DNA of 64,000 nucleotides from Ralstonia pickettii (GTDB lineage Bacteria; Pseudomonadota; Gammaproteobacteria; Burkholderiales; Burkholderiaceae): assembly GCF_016466415.2 (NCBI RefSeq), contig NZ_CP066771.1:1240001-1304000 (forward strand), in the 5' to 3' direction. The translations under genes and the position numbers were made by a program. The notes under the pieces were generated by a model. The model was given only the letters and a program-made list of their open reading frames with translations. It was not told the DNA's origin and did not search any database. This document shows positions 29,814 through 38,976 of the stretch, one piece after another; within the stretch, counting starts at the first letter, position 1; every line of letters starts with the position of its first letter.

Positions 29814-30512
29814 ATGCGTTCGATTCGCGCAGTGGTGTTTGATGCCTATGGCACGTTGTTCGACGTGTATTGCGTGGCCGCGCGCGCCGAGCAACTGTTT
29901 GCCGGCAAGGGCGAAGCACTGTCGGTCCTGTGGCGCGACAAGCAGATCGACTACACGCGCATCCGTTCGCTGGCCGGCCCTTCGGGCGAACACTACAAGC
30001 CGTTCTGGGACATCACCGTCGATGCGCTGCGCTATGCGGCGGCGCGCCTGGGCGTAGAGCTATCCGCCCACGACGAAGCCACGCTGATGCGTGAATATGC
30101 GTGTCTGTCGGCGTTTCCCGAGAATGTGCCTGCGCTGCGCCGCCTGCGCGAGATGGGGCTGCCGCTGGGCATCCTCTCCAACGGCAACCCGCAGATGCTC
30201 GACATTGCCGTGAAGAGTGCCGGCATGTCCGGGCTGTTCGATCACGTGCTGTCGGTCGACGCGGTCAAGCTCTACAAGACCGCGCCGCAGGCCTATGCGC
30301 TGGCGCCACAAGCGTTTGGTGTGCCGGCGGAACAGATTCTGTTTGTCTCGTCCAATGGCTGGGATGCCTGCGGCGCGACGTGGTACGGCTTCACAACATT
30401 CTGGATCAACCGCCTGGGGCATCCGCCCGAGGCACTCGACGTGGCGCCTACCGCGGCCGGCCACGATATGCGCGATCTGCTGCAGTTCGTGCAGGCAACA
30501 CAAGCGACGTAA
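29814..30512 (+). CDS. L-2-haloacid dehalogenase (type II)
   Basis: A 232-residue HAD-superfamily protein with the complete active-site set known for L-2-haloacid dehalogenases. Nucleophile Asp10 lies in VVFDAYGTLFDV. SVLWRDKQIDYTRIR carries the substrate Arg, ILSNGNP the Ser/Asn, VKLYKT the Lys, and VSSNGWDACGATW the Asn/Asp pair. The enzyme hydrolyses (S)-2-haloalkanoates to (R)-2-hydroxyacids. GGAG precedes ATG 29814. It is divergent from a LysR gene and lies 85 bp upstream of aceB. With chloroacetate as substrate the product glycolate could lead to glyoxylate, the substrate of malate synthase; this link is inference. Confidence 0.88.
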   Translation: MRSIRAVVFDAYGTLFDVYCVAARAEQLFAGKGEALSVLWRDKQIDYTRIRSLAGPSGEHYKPFWDITVDALRYAAARLGVELSAHDEATLMREYACLSAFPENVPALRRLREMGLPLGILSNGNPQMLDIAVKSAGMSGLFDHVLSVDAVKLYKTAPQAYALAPQAFGVPAEQILFVSSNGWDACGATWYGFTTFWINRLGHPPEALDVAPTAAGHDMRDLLQFVQATQAT

Positions 30513-30597
30513 GGCATTGCATTGAATCGGCCCAGCCATAGGGCCAAAGTAAGACCAAAGCGCGTTCAACCCTCACATCATCCTCTGGAGAACAACC

Positions 30598-32178
30598 ATG
30601 GCGCTCACGCTGCCCCAAGGCATGGAGATCAAGGCTGAGATTCTGCCGGCCTATGAAGACATTCTGACCCCCGAAGCGCTGGCGCTGGTCGCCAAGCTGC
30701 ACCGTGCTTTCCAGCCGCGTCGTAAAGAGCTGCTGGCTGCCCGTGTCGAGCGCGCCAAGCGCCTGGATGCCGGCGAGCGCCCGGATTTCCTGCCGGAGAC
30801 AAAGGCCGTGCGTGAGGGCGACTGGAAAGTTGCTCCGATCCCGCCGGCACTGCATTGCCGCCGCGTGGAAATCACCGGCCCGGTCGATGCCAAGATGGTC
30901 ATCAACGCGTTCAACTCGGGCGCGGACAGCTACATGACCGACTTCGAAGATTCGAATTCGCCGAGCTGGCACAACCAGATCCAGGGCCAGGTCAACCTGA
31001 AGGCTGCCATTCGCCGCACGCTCACGCTGGAGCAGAACGGCAAGACCTACAAGCTCAACGACAAGATCGCCACGCTGCAGGTGCGTCCGCGCGGCTGGCA
31101 CCTGGACGAGAAGCATGTGCTGATCGACGGCGAGCGCGTGTCGGGCGGCATCTTCGACTTTGCGCTGTTCCTGTTCCACAACGCCAAGGAGCAGATCGCG
31201 CGCGGCGCCGGCCCGTTCTTCTACCTGCCGAAGATGGAAAGCCATCTGGAAGCGCGTCTGTGGAACGACATCTTCGTGATGGCGCAGAACGAGATCGGCC
31301 TGCCGCAGGGCACGATCAAGGCCACCGTGCTGATCGAAACCATCCTCGCCGCGTTCGAGATGGAAGAAATCCTGTACGAACTGCGCGAGCACAGCGCAGG
31401 CCTGAACGCCGGCCGTTGGGACTACATCTTCTCGTGCATCAAGAAGTTCAAGGTCGACAAGAACTTCTGCCTGGCCGACCGAGCCAAGGTGACGATGACC
31501 TCGCCGTTCATGCGCGCCTACGCGCTGCTGCTGCTCAAGACCTGCCACAAGCGCGGTGCGCCCGCAATCGGCGGCATGAGCGCGCTGATCCCGATCAAGA
31601 ACGATCCGGAGAAGAACGCCATCGCCATGGCCGGCATCATCAACGACAAGAAGCGCGACGCGACCGACGGCTACGACGGCGGCTGGGTGGCGCACCCGGG
31701 CCTGGTCGAGCCGGCCATGAAGGAATTCGTGGCAGTGCTGGGCGAGAAGCCGAACCAGTTCGAGAAGCAACGCCCGGACGTGGAAGTGAAGGCTGCGGAC
31801 CTGCTGGACTTCCAGCCGGAAACGCCGATCACCGAAGGTGGCCTGCGCATGAACATCAACGTCGGCATCCACTACCTGGGTGCCTGGCTGGCCGGCAACG
31901 GTTGCGTGCCTATCCACAACCTGATGGAAGATGCCGCCACGGCGGAAATCTCCCGCTCCCAGGTGTGGCAGTGGATCCGCTCGCCGAAGGGCAAGCTGGA
32001 AGACGGCACCAAGGTCACGGCTGAACTGGTGCGCAAGCTGATCCCGGAAGAATTGGCCAAGGTGAAGGAGACGGGCGCGGTGGGCCACTTTGATCGCGCT
32101 GCAGAAATCTTCGAACAGATGTCGACGTCGGAAGACTTTGCCGAATTCCTGACACTGCCGCTGTACGAAGAAATCTAA
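30598..32178 (+). CDS. aceB: Malate synthase A
   Basis: Malate synthase condenses glyoxylate with acetyl-CoA to malate, completing the glyoxylate bypass with AceA. The 526-residue length and the signature REHSAGLNAGRWDYIFS (about 263-279) identify the A isoform. Other landmarks are DSYMTDFEDSNSPSWHNQIQ, FYLPKMESHLEARLWND and the C-terminal GCVPIHNLMEDAATAEISRSQVW, which includes the catalytic acid region. A CTCTGGAG site precedes the ATG. It is 2.6 kb from aceA and not in the same operon. A structured element at 32178-32302 follows. Confidence 0.97.
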   Translation: MALTLPQGMEIKAEILPAYEDILTPEALALVAKLHRAFQPRRKELLAARVERAKRLDAGERPDFLPETKAVREGDWKVAPIPPALHCRRVEITGPVDAKMVINAFNSGADSYMTDFEDSNSPSWHNQIQGQVNLKAAIRRTLTLEQNGKTYKLNDKIATLQVRPRGWHLDEKHVLIDGERVSGGIFDFALFLFHNAKEQIARGAGPFFYLPKMESHLEARLWNDIFVMAQNEIGLPQGTIKATVLIETILAAFEMEEILYELREHSAGLNAGRWDYIFSCIKKFKVDKNFCLADRAKVTMTSPFMRAYALLLLKTCHKRGAPAIGGMSALIPIKNDPEKNAIAMAGIINDKKRDATDGYDGGWVAHPGLVEPAMKEFVAVLGEKPNQFEKQRPDVEVKAADLLDFQPETPITEGGLRMNINVGIHYLGAWLAGNGCVPIHNLMEDAATAEISRSQVWQWIRSPKGKLEDGTKVTAELVRKLIPEELAKVKETGAVGHFDRAAEIFEQMSTSEDFAEFLTLPLYEEI

Positions 32179-32303
32179 AAAAATCGCTCACGGTCCTACT
32201 GCGCGCCCCGTTTTTGGCTCTGCGATGCTCGCCGTACTCATGTACGGCTGCGCTTCTCGCGCCAACCTCGGGTCGCTCGCTGCGGACCGTGAACGATTTT
32301 TAC
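32178..32303 (+). terminator. Large two-stem structure after aceB, probable terminator
   Basis: An outer stem joins AAAAATCG and TCACGGTCC (32179-32196) with GGACCGTGA and CGATTTTT (32284-32301), 17 bp with one mismatch. Inside lies a perfect hairpin GCCGTAC-TCAT-GTACGGC (32231-32248). The right arm ends in five T residues, so it can act as a terminator of aceB, but the 90-nt insert is unusually large for that and may belong to a dispersed repeat or an RNA element. Confidence 0.6.
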
Positions 32304-32419
32304 GCGACGCTTAAAGCGCGCAACGGAAACGCCGGCTGGGGCAACCCGCCGGCGTATTTTCATTTGGCGGAGGCAGGCGAAGCCGCGCGATAATGTCACG
32401 AAATCTTGCGGAGGCCGCT

Positions 32420-32890
32420 TTGCGCTTTGAACACCTGGTGGAAGTCAACGATCCACTGAACCCCCTCATCGACACGCTCACCCTGAACCAGATCTGGCAA
32501 GGCCTGGTGCTGCGCGTGCGCGAGCAAACCGAATTTGTCGAAAGCCTGGACGCATGCATCATCACCGCTGAAGGTGACGGCTGGGTCGAGCGCGAACTCG
32601 TCTTCGGCAAGGCGCGCATCCAGGATCGCGTGACGCTCGAGCCGCACAAGCGTGTGACCTACACCACGGCAGCCACCGGCGAACACGCCGGCGGGTCGCT
32701 GACGATGACAATCGAGAGCAACGAGGCCAACGCCGCGTTCATCCGCTTCGTCTACGACACGACGCTGCCCAATGCCGACGAAACCGGCGACACGCGCTAC
32801 GCCGAGATCGTCAAATCCGCCTACCGCGAATCCGACATCGACACCGTACGCCGCATCCGGGAGATCGCCGCCACCGGCCGCCTCGGCTGA
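32420..32890 (+). CDS. SRPBCC-fold protein of the AtaL/DUF1857 type
   Basis: A 156-residue protein starting (M)RFEHLVEVNDPLNPLIDTLT, the family's typical first line, with LNQIWQGLVLRVREQTEFV and RFVYDTTLP later. Members are lipocalin-like START-superfamily proteins of unknown function. TTG 32420 is chosen because GCGGAGG (32408-32414) lies 5 nt upstream and relatives begin at this Arg-Phe-Glu; ATG 32393 is the alternative and adds nine residues. It is a single gene between aceB and an MFS gene. Confidence 0.82.
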   Translation: MRFEHLVEVNDPLNPLIDTLTLNQIWQGLVLRVREQTEFVESLDACIITAEGDGWVERELVFGKARIQDRVTLEPHKRVTYTTAATGEHAGGSLTMTIESNEANAAFIRFVYDTTLPNADETGDTRYAEIVKSAYRESDIDTVRRIREIAATGRLG

Positions 32891-32980
32891 CGTGTCCAGC
32901 CCGGCGGGCGCTGGAGGAGGCGCCCGCCGGGTTTGCTCTGCTTGCACCCTGGTCGTCTCACACATCACGACAACGAGACC

Positions 32981-34438
32981 ATGACGACATTCACGCCCAC
33001 CTTGGAGGCGCTGCGCGCACGTTACGGCGAGCGCTTCAAGTGGCTCGTGCTCTTCACGCTGATGGTGGGCGCGGTGTCGTCCGTCATCTCGGCCACCATC
33101 GTCAACGTGGCGATTCCCGATCTGAGCCGGCATTTCGTGCTCGGGCAGGAACGCGCGCAGTGGGTGTCGGCCAGCTTCATGGTGGCGATGACGCTGTCGA
33201 TGTTGCTCACACCGTGGCTGCTGTTGCGTTTCGGGCTGCGTCGTACGTTTATCGGCGCGTTGCTGCTGCTGGGCGTCGGCGGGCTCGCGGGCGGCCTGTC
33301 GCCCAATTACGAAGTGATGATCGCCATGCGCGTCGTGGAAGGGGTTGCGGCCGGCATCATGCAGCCGCTGCCCAACATCCTGATCCTGCGCGTGTTTCCC
33401 GAGCGGGAGCAGGGCAAGGCGTTCGGCCTGTTCGGCTTTGGCGTCGTGCTGGCGCCGGCCGTGGGCCCGAGCGTGGGCGGTTTCCTGGTGGAGCTGTTCG
33501 GCTGGCGCTCGATCTTCTTCGTGGTGATGCCGTTCACGCTGATCGGCTGGGCGATGGCGCGGCGCTTCATGGCCATCAATTCGTCGATGGCGGGCGAGCC
33601 CAAACCGCTCGATTGGCGTGGCCTGCTGCTGATCGGTGGTGCGACCGTCACGCTGCTCAACGGACTGGTTGCGCTGCATGGCGACGCGACGCGCGGGATC
33701 GCGCTCATGCTCGTCTCGGCCGTGTGCCTGGCGGGCTTCGTGTTCTGGCAGCGGCGGGTGGAGTCGCCGTTGCTGAACCTGCGGCTGTTCAGCTACCGGC
33801 AGTTTGCGATGGGGGCGGTCGTGGCCTTCATCTACGGGGCAGGGCTCTACGGTTCGACGTACCTCGTGCCGGTGTATATGCAGGTGGCGTTGGCCTATGC
33901 GCCGTCGCGCGCCGGACTGGTGCTGCTGCCGGCCGGCCTGGTGCTGGCTGTGACGATCATGCTCGCCGGGCGGCTCACCAATCGCATCGAGCCTTTCCGA
34001 CTGGTGTCGTTCGGGCTGGCGGCCCTGGCGCTGTCGTTCTTCCTGATGGCCACCAACACCCGGGCAACGAGCTATCTGCTGCTGATCGCCATCGCCGTCA
34101 TCGGGCGGGTTGGGCTCGGTTTCGTGCTGCCATCGCTGAGCCTTGGCGCCATGCGCGGTGTTGATTTCACGTTGATCGCGCAAGGCTCCAGCGCCGTCAA
34201 TTTCCTGCGCCAATTGGGCGGGGCGATCGGCGTGTCGGCTACGGGCATTTTTCTGCAATGGCGGCTCGCCACGCGCGGTATCGAAACCGTGCATGGCGCC
34301 GCGGTCGACCCCGACGCGCGCATCCTGGCCTTCGACGAGACGTTCGTCTTTCTCGGCACGTTGTGCGCGCTGGCCGTGCTGGCCGCGTGGCGCATGCGTC
34401 GCCGGGCGCTGCCGTCCGTCATTCCTGCGGCGCAATAA
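32981..34438 (+). CDS. MFS multidrug exporter, DHA2/EmrB-type
   Basis: A 485-residue membrane protein with about 14 hydrophobic segments, as in the DHA2 drug:H+ antiporter family. Landmarks are VSSVISATIVNVAIPDLSRHF in the first span, QWVSASFMVAMTLSMLLTPW (motif C/D1 region) and GLFGFGVVLAPAVGPSVGG (motif C). It probably exports drugs or toxic organics. No EmrA-like adaptor or TetR regulator adjoins it. The ATG at 32981 is preceded by ACGAGACC, a weak site. Confidence 0.88.
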   Translation: MTTFTPTLEALRARYGERFKWLVLFTLMVGAVSSVISATIVNVAIPDLSRHFVLGQERAQWVSASFMVAMTLSMLLTPWLLLRFGLRRTFIGALLLLGVGGLAGGLSPNYEVMIAMRVVEGVAAGIMQPLPNILILRVFPEREQGKAFGLFGFGVVLAPAVGPSVGGFLVELFGWRSIFFVVMPFTLIGWAMARRFMAINSSMAGEPKPLDWRGLLLIGGATVTLLNGLVALHGDATRGIALMLVSAVCLAGFVFWQRRVESPLLNLRLFSYRQFAMGAVVAFIYGAGLYGSTYLVPVYMQVALAYAPSRAGLVLLPAGLVLAVTIMLAGRLTNRIEPFRLVSFGLAALALSFFLMATNTRATSYLLLIAIAVIGRVGLGFVLPSLSLGAMRGVDFTLIAQGSSAVNFLRQLGGAIGVSATGIFLQWRLATRGIETVHGAAVDPDARILAFDETFVFLGTLCALAVLAAWRMRRRALPSVIPAAQ

Positions 34439-34462
34439 AAAACCGGGCGCTGGGCCCGGTTC
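34436..34462 (-). terminator. Bidirectional hairpin, terminator for the acyl-CoA-binding protein gene
   Basis: AACCGGGC (34441-34448) pairs with GCCCGGTT (34454-34461). Read on the minus strand the stem is followed by TTTTTTATT, a strong terminator for the minus-strand gene. On the plus strand only TCTTCG follows, so MFS termination there is weaker. Confidence 0.82.
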
Positions 34463-34482
34463 TTCGTCTGGCGATTTAGCGA

Positions 34483-34752
34483 TCAGGTCGTTGCGCCGCT
34501 CTTCAGTTCTTCGACGAGGTCGATGTACTTTTGCTTGGCTTCGTCCTGCAATGTGCCTTTCAGGCCTTCCCACGCCTCAAACTTGTAGCGGCCTACGATG
34601 TCGGTAAAGCCCGGCTTGTCGCCATGCGCGTCGCCTTCGGCGCCTTGCTTGTACAGCGCGTACAGGCGCAGCAGCGTCATGTTGGCGGGGCGCTCGGAGA
34701 GGCCCTTGACGTCGATTTGGGCTTGGTCGAAACGGGCTTGCAGGTCGCTCAT
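34483..34752 (-). CDS. Acyl-CoA-binding protein
   Basis: An 89-residue single-domain ACBP: MSDLQARFDQAQIDVKGLSERPANMTLLRLYALYKQGAEGDAHGDKPGFTDIVGRYKFEAWEGLKG in outline, with the conserved LRLYALYKQG, KPGFTDIVGRYKFEAW and K..Y motifs that bind the acyl-CoA head group and chain. These proteins buffer long-chain acyl-CoA in the cytosol and are typical of eukaryotes but also occur in Burkholderiales. ATG 34752 is the family start; the open frame extends upstream to 34893 without homology. Confidence 0.93.
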   Translation of the reverse strand: MSDLQARFDQAQIDVKGLSERPANMTLLRLYALYKQGAEGDAHGDKPGFTDIVGRYKFEAWEGLKGTLQDEAKQKYIDLVEELKSGATT

Positions 34753-34925
34753 GATGATTCCCGGCTGAAAACAATGGTCTGGCGATGATAGCGCCGGGGT
34801 TGGGCGGTCGGGCCGTTTGAATTCGAGGACGGCTTCGGTTTTCTGCACGATGTTTGGCCCGGTTTCCCGAGGCGCAGCCACGGGTTTGCGCATTCAGGCG
34901 CCACACCAGCCGTTACAATGCCGCC

Positions 34926-35663
34926 ATGCCCTGGATTCTTGCTTTCGACACCTCCACCGAGTTCTGCTCCGTCGCCCTTGGTGACGGCACGCGCACGTTG
35001 TTCCGCCACGAACATACCGGCCCGCGCTCCAGTAGCCGCGTGCTGCCGGCGGCTGCCGAATTGCTGGTCGAGGCCGGTATCGCCCTGGCCGATTGCGCTG
35101 CGATTGCTTTTGGCGCCGGGCCGGGTTCCTTCACGGGGCTGCGCACCGCGTGCGGCGTGGCGCAGGGTTTGGCGTTCGGTGCCAATTTGCCGGTCGTGCC
35201 GGTCAACTCGCTTGTTGCCTGTGCCGAGCAGACGCGCGCAACGTTGCCCGCTGGCACGGCCGTGACCATCGCGCTCGATGCACGTATGGACGAGTGCTAC
35301 TGGGCCAGCTTCATTCCCGCCGATGCGGCGCAGGATGCATCCGGTTGGCATGCGCTTTCCGCCATCCAGGTCAGCGGGCCGCAGAGCGTTGCCGCGCCGT
35401 CGCAGCCGTATTGGCTGGCGGGCAATGCCGCCGCGGTGTTCGGCGATCAGTTGAGCATCGCTGCAGGGGCCGCCGCTGTGTTGCCCGAGGTCGCGCCGCA
35501 CGCCCGGGAAATCATCGCCGTGGGTCTGCGCCTCCTGGCCGCCGGCCATACGGTGCGGCCTGAAGATGCGGCGCCGCTGTATGTCCGTGACAAGGTTGCG
35601 CTCACCATTGAAGAGCGCCAAGCGGTGCAGCAGGCCAAGGCTGCCGCAGGTGTCCAGCCATGA
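34926..35663 (+). CDS. tsaB: tRNA threonylcarbamoyladenosine biosynthesis protein TsaB
   Basis: TsaB is a non-catalytic ASKHA-fold partner of TsaD in forming t6A37 of tRNA. The 245-residue protein starts PWILAFDTSTEFCSVALGDG and has the family block FGAGPGSFTGLRTACGVAQGLAFG. The C-terminal half diverges, as is usual. It begins at ATG 34926 and overlaps rimI by 4 bp. The tsaB-rimI pairing is a common arrangement in proteobacteria and supports the call. Confidence 0.95.
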   Translation: MPWILAFDTSTEFCSVALGDGTRTLFRHEHTGPRSSSRVLPAAAELLVEAGIALADCAAIAFGAGPGSFTGLRTACGVAQGLAFGANLPVVPVNSLVACAEQTRATLPAGTAVTIALDARMDECYWASFIPADAAQDASGWHALSAIQVSGPQSVAAPSQPYWLAGNAAAVFGDQLSIAAGAAAVLPEVAPHAREIIAVGLRLLAAGHTVRPEDAAPLYVRDKVALTIEERQAVQQAKAAAGVQP

Positions 35664-36187
35664 GCCTGATCGACAACGCACTGGCCCGCGTCATCACGCA
35701 GGCGCCGCTGCCTGCGGGCTGGCGCGCAGAGCGCATGACGGCACGCGATCTGGAGGGCGTTGCGGCGGTGGAGCTGGCGGCGTTCAAATTTCCCTGGTCG
35801 CGCGGCAACTTTGAGGATTCGCTCAAGTCTGGCCACCTCGCCATTGTCCTGCGTGATGGCGGTAACGAAGTCGCGGGCTATCTGATCCTCATGCCGGTGG
35901 TCGATGAGATGCACCTGCTCAACGTGACCGTGGCGCCGGCGTGGCAGCGCCAGGGGCTGGGGCATTGGCTGCTGCGTCTGGCGCGGGCGCTGACACTGGC
36001 GCATGGTTTCGGCAGCCTGCTGCTGGAAGTGCGCCCATCCAATGCCGGCGCGGTCGCGCTGTATCACCGTAGCGGGTTTGCAGAGATCGGCCGGCGCAAG
36101 CGCTATTACCCGGCCGAAAACAACACGCGCGAAGATGCGCTCGTCATGCGCATGGTGTGTGAAGCGAGCGGGGTGGAGGCAGCATGA
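35660..36187 (+). CDS. rimI: Ribosomal protein S18-alanine N-acetyltransferase RimI
   Basis: A 175-residue GNAT acetyltransferase with [25 protein letters not shown], the acetyl-CoA loop [18 protein letters not shown] (Q/RxxGxG/A), and [29 protein letters not shown], all specific to RimI. It acetylates the N-terminus of S18. The first 20 residues or so extend beyond the usual start. ATGA overlaps on both sides tie it to tsaB and the following uracil-DNA glycosylase, suggesting one operon. Confidence 0.93.
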   Translation: MSLIDNALARVITQAPLPAGWRAERMTARDLEGVAAVELAAFKFPWSRGNFEDSLKSGHLAIVLRDGGNEVAGYLILMPVVDEMHLLNVTVAPAWQRQGLGHWLLRLARALTLAHGFGSLLLEVRPSNAGAVALYHRSGFAEIGRRKRYYPAENNTREDALVMRMVCEASGVEAA

Positions 36188-36978
36188 ACCGTCGATCCCG
36201 AATGCTCGAAGCGCTGGGCGTTTCGACCGAATGGACCTTGCGCGGGGCTGCGCCGGCCGGGTTGGAGGCCGTCGAGGTCGCCGCCGCCGAGCCGGTTGCC
36301 GTAGAGGTGGAAGCCGATTCGTTTGTTGCGGCCGAGTCCGTGCCCGTGCGAGGTGAACCGCCTGTCATGCACGCGTTATCGGACACGGCTGCACCACGCG
36401 CCCAGCGCATCGCCGCGTTCGACTGGGCACAGCTCGAAGCTGCCGTTTCCAACTGCACATCGTGCAAGCTCTGCGAGCGTCGCACGAACACCGTTTTCGG
36501 CGTTGGCGATCGCGAGGCGGAATGGATGCTGATCGGCGAGGCGCCGGGTGAGCAGGAAGACAAGCAGGGCGAGCCGTTTGTCGGCCAGGCCGGCAAGCTG
36601 CTCGACAGCATGCTGCGATCGATCGGCTTGTCGCGCGAGAAGGGCGTGTTCATCGCCAACGTGCTCAAGTGCCGCCCGCCCGGCAATCGGGATCCGGAGC
36701 CGGACGAAGCAGCGATGTGCGATCCGTATCTCAAGCGTCAGATTGCGCTGGTCAAGCCGCGCATCATCGTCGTGCTGGGTCGCATTGCCGCGCAGAACCT
36801 GCTGCAGACGCAAACGCCTGTTGGCAAGCTGCGCGGCAAGGTGCATGAGGTGGAAGGGGTGCCCGTGGTGGTGACGTACCACCCGGCTTACCTGTTGCGC
36901 ACGCTGACCGACAAGGCGCGCGCATGGGAAGACCTTTGCCTGGCGCGCAAGATCTACGCGGAGCGCGGCGGCCAGTAG
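36184..36978 (+). CDS. Family 4 uracil-DNA glycosylase
   Basis: A 264-residue protein whose C-terminal 190 residues or so are an iron-sulfur uracil-DNA glycosylase of family 4 (Udg4/SPO1 pol-like). Cluster cysteines lie in CTSCKLC and [18 protein letters not shown], the active site is [23 protein letters not shown], and the C-terminal motif [11 protein letters not shown] has the catalytic His. It removes uracil from DNA. The N-terminal 70 residues or so are Ala/Glu/Val-rich and probably disordered, as often seen in betaproteobacterial members. It overlaps rimI by 4 bp. Confidence 0.93.
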   Translation: MNRRSRMLEALGVSTEWTLRGAAPAGLEAVEVAAAEPVAVEVEADSFVAAESVPVRGEPPVMHALSDTAAPRAQRIAAFDWAQLEAAVSNCTSCKLCERRTNTVFGVGDREAEWMLIGEAPGEQEDKQGEPFVGQAGKLLDSMLRSIGLSREKGVFIANVLKCRPPGNRDPEPDEAAMCDPYLKRQIALVKPRIIVVLGRIAAQNLLQTQTPVGKLRGKVHEVEGVPVVVTYHPAYLLRTLTDKARAWEDLCLARKIYAERGGQ

Positions 36979-36988
36979 TCAGCTGCCT

Positions 36989-37006
36989 GCCTGCCTGCGG
37001 GCAGGC
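36989..37006. terminator. Hairpin between convergent genes
   Basis: GCCTGCC (36989-36995) and GGCAGGC (37000-37006) form a 7-bp stem around TGCG in the 34-bp gap between the plus-strand glycosylase and minus-strand lplT. There is no T run, so termination ability is uncertain. Confidence 0.35.
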
Positions 37007-37012
37007 TCCGCG

Positions 37013-38329
37013 TCAGTGGTGCTTGTCTTCGCCAATGAGCGCGGCGGTGTGGAACAGTTTCTCGTTGATGCGATGCCGGCGCATGACCAGCGCCATCGTC
37101 AGGCAGACGAAGATGCCGAACGACACGATCACCACGCCCACCGACACATTGAGCTTGATGAGCAGCGCGTACAGGCACAGCATCAGCAGCACCGAGACGT
37201 TTTCATTGAAGTTCTGCACCGCAATCGAGTGGCCGGCGGAGAGCAGCACGTGCCCGCGGTGCTGCAGCAGCGCGTTCATCGGCACCACGAAGAAGCCCGA
37301 CATCGCACCCACGATCATCAGGAACAGGTAGGCGATCATCATGTACAGCGGCAGCTTCATTTGGCCGATGTGGAATGTGATTTCGGGAATCGTGTGCTTG
37401 GTGTAGAACGCCATCAGCATGACGACCGCGCCCATTGCCACGCCCACTGGCAACACGTCGAGCGACCGGCGCAGGGGAATCTTCACGGCGGCAGCCATGG
37501 CGCCCGCGGCCACCCCTACGGCGACCACGGCCTGCAGAATGGCGCCCTGCGAGAGGTTCAGCTCCAGCGATTGCTCGGCCCACTTCAGCACGATGAATTG
37601 CAGCGTGGCGCCTGCGCCCCAGAACAGCGTTGTCACCGCCAGGGAGATCTGGCCGAGCCTGTCGCGCCACAGCGCGTTGAAGCAGTCGGCAAACTCCGAA
37701 ATGAGACGTACCGGGTTCTTTTCCTGCTGCGGATAGCGCGCGCCGGTATCGGGAATGCGCGTGTTGAACAGCGCCGCGATCAGGTAGATCACCATGATCA
37801 CCAGCATCGCCGCTTCAGCCGGCGTGTCGATGCGCTCGAGCCCGGGAATGTCGAACGACAGCAGCCATGCCGAGACATGGTTGGAGATCAAGGCCCCACC
37901 TAGCACGGTGCCGAGGATGATCGAGCCGACGGTCAGGCCTTCGATCCATCCATTGGCCGCGACCAGCTTTTCAGGGGGGAGGAGTTCGGTAAGGATGCCG
38001 TACTTGGCCGGCGAATATGCCGCCGCACCGAAGCCGACCACACCATAGGCGAGCAACGGATGCAGGCCGGTGAGCATCACGCCACAACCAACCAGCTTGA
38101 TGGCATTGGTGATGAGCATCACCTTGCCTTTGGGGCGGGAGTCGGCAAATGCGCCCACGAAGGCGGCAAGTAGAACGTAAGAGAGTACGAAGAACAATTT
38201 GAGCAGCGGGGTCATCCACTGCGGCGCATGCATCTCTGTGAGAAGGGCGATGGCGGCAATGAGCAGCGCATTGTCAGCGAGCGACGAAAAAAACTGCGCC
38301 GCCATGATGGTGTAAAAACCCTTCTTCAT
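37013..38329 (-). CDS. lplT: Lysophospholipid transporter LplT
   Basis: A 438-residue MFS protein with about 12 hydrophobic segments that flips lysophospholipids across the inner membrane for re-acylation. The start MKKGFYTIMAAQFFSSLADNAL and the stretch YGILTELLPPEKLVAANGWIEGL are LplT-specific. The usual partner aas (acyltransferase) is not adjacent; it may be elsewhere, as a fused form is common in some bacteria. Start ATG 38329 was chosen by family N-terminus, with a weak AAGG site. It is divergent from alr across 647 bp. Confidence 0.9.
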   Translation of the reverse strand: MKKGFYTIMAAQFFSSLADNALLIAAIALLTEMHAPQWMTPLLKLFFVLSYVLLAAFVGAFADSRPKGKVMLITNAIKLVGCGVMLTGLHPLLAYGVVGFGAAAYSPAKYGILTELLPPEKLVAANGWIEGLTVGSIILGTVLGGALISNHVSAWLLSFDIPGLERIDTPAEAAMLVIMVIYLIAALFNTRIPDTGARYPQQEKNPVRLISEFADCFNALWRDRLGQISLAVTTLFWGAGATLQFIVLKWAEQSLELNLSQGAILQAVVAVGVAAGAMAAAVKIPLRRSLDVLPVGVAMGAVVMLMAFYTKHTIPEITFHIGQMKLPLYMMIAYLFLMIVGAMSGFFVVPMNALLQHRGHVLLSAGHSIAVQNFNENVSVLLMLCLYALLIKLNVSVGVVIVSFGIFVCLTMALVMRRHRINEKLFHTAALIGEDKHH

Positions 38330-38976
38330 ACCTTCGAATTCGTCCCCGTAGACCGCGGTGCCATGTTCGTCTTCACGTCTTGCCGGCAGCGTGCCAGCAC
38401 CCGGAAGCGCCCTCCGGGAGGTGCCGGCCAAGCGGTGCGTCGGCTGAGTGGCCGCGCAGCGCACAGGTGCGCGGTGGCGGCATTGAAGCCAGCGCCCGCG
38501 TGGGCTCCCCTGATTGTGGTTCCCTTGGACGGGGCCCGTTCGGTGCTGCAAGCCGCGCACCGCCGGACAACCGTGGGAATCTTCACTGACAGGCGTTCGG
38601 GCCATGCGTTCCGCCCGCAGTTTGTTTTGGTCTCGCCTGTTTGCATGCTCAAACCCGATGTGACGCCATCGCGCAAAGAGAAGTGGCTGGTGCCCAACTT
38701 TCCTCATGCTGGCTGCGCATCACGACGGTCTTCCCATGCCTAAATTGAACGGCTTTATATCATGAAACTTGTGCGCTTCCGGTGACGGCGGCGCACTTTC
38801 TTTCTGAGCATGCTGATGGCAGGCGCGAACCAGTTGGTGTCCTGTGGTCAAATAGAACGCTCACCGCGTGAGGCCGGGCGCACCGGCCTCCGCACAGACA
38901 ATTTGCCTGTTGCACTGCAGCACCGACGCCGCGCCACGAGCGCGCCATCGCATTCACGTTTTGCAGGTTTGCCGTC
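38330..38976. other. Gene-free stretch between lplT and alr
   Basis: I see no supportable gene in this 647-bp divergent region. Short open frames exist on both strands, but they have no ribosome site or recognisable motif, and the base composition is mixed. It includes a lower-GC patch near 38740-38770 (CTTTATATCATGAAAC) that could be promoter DNA for alr or an upstream transcript. A leader RNA or an unrecognised small gene cannot be excluded. Confidence 0.4.
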
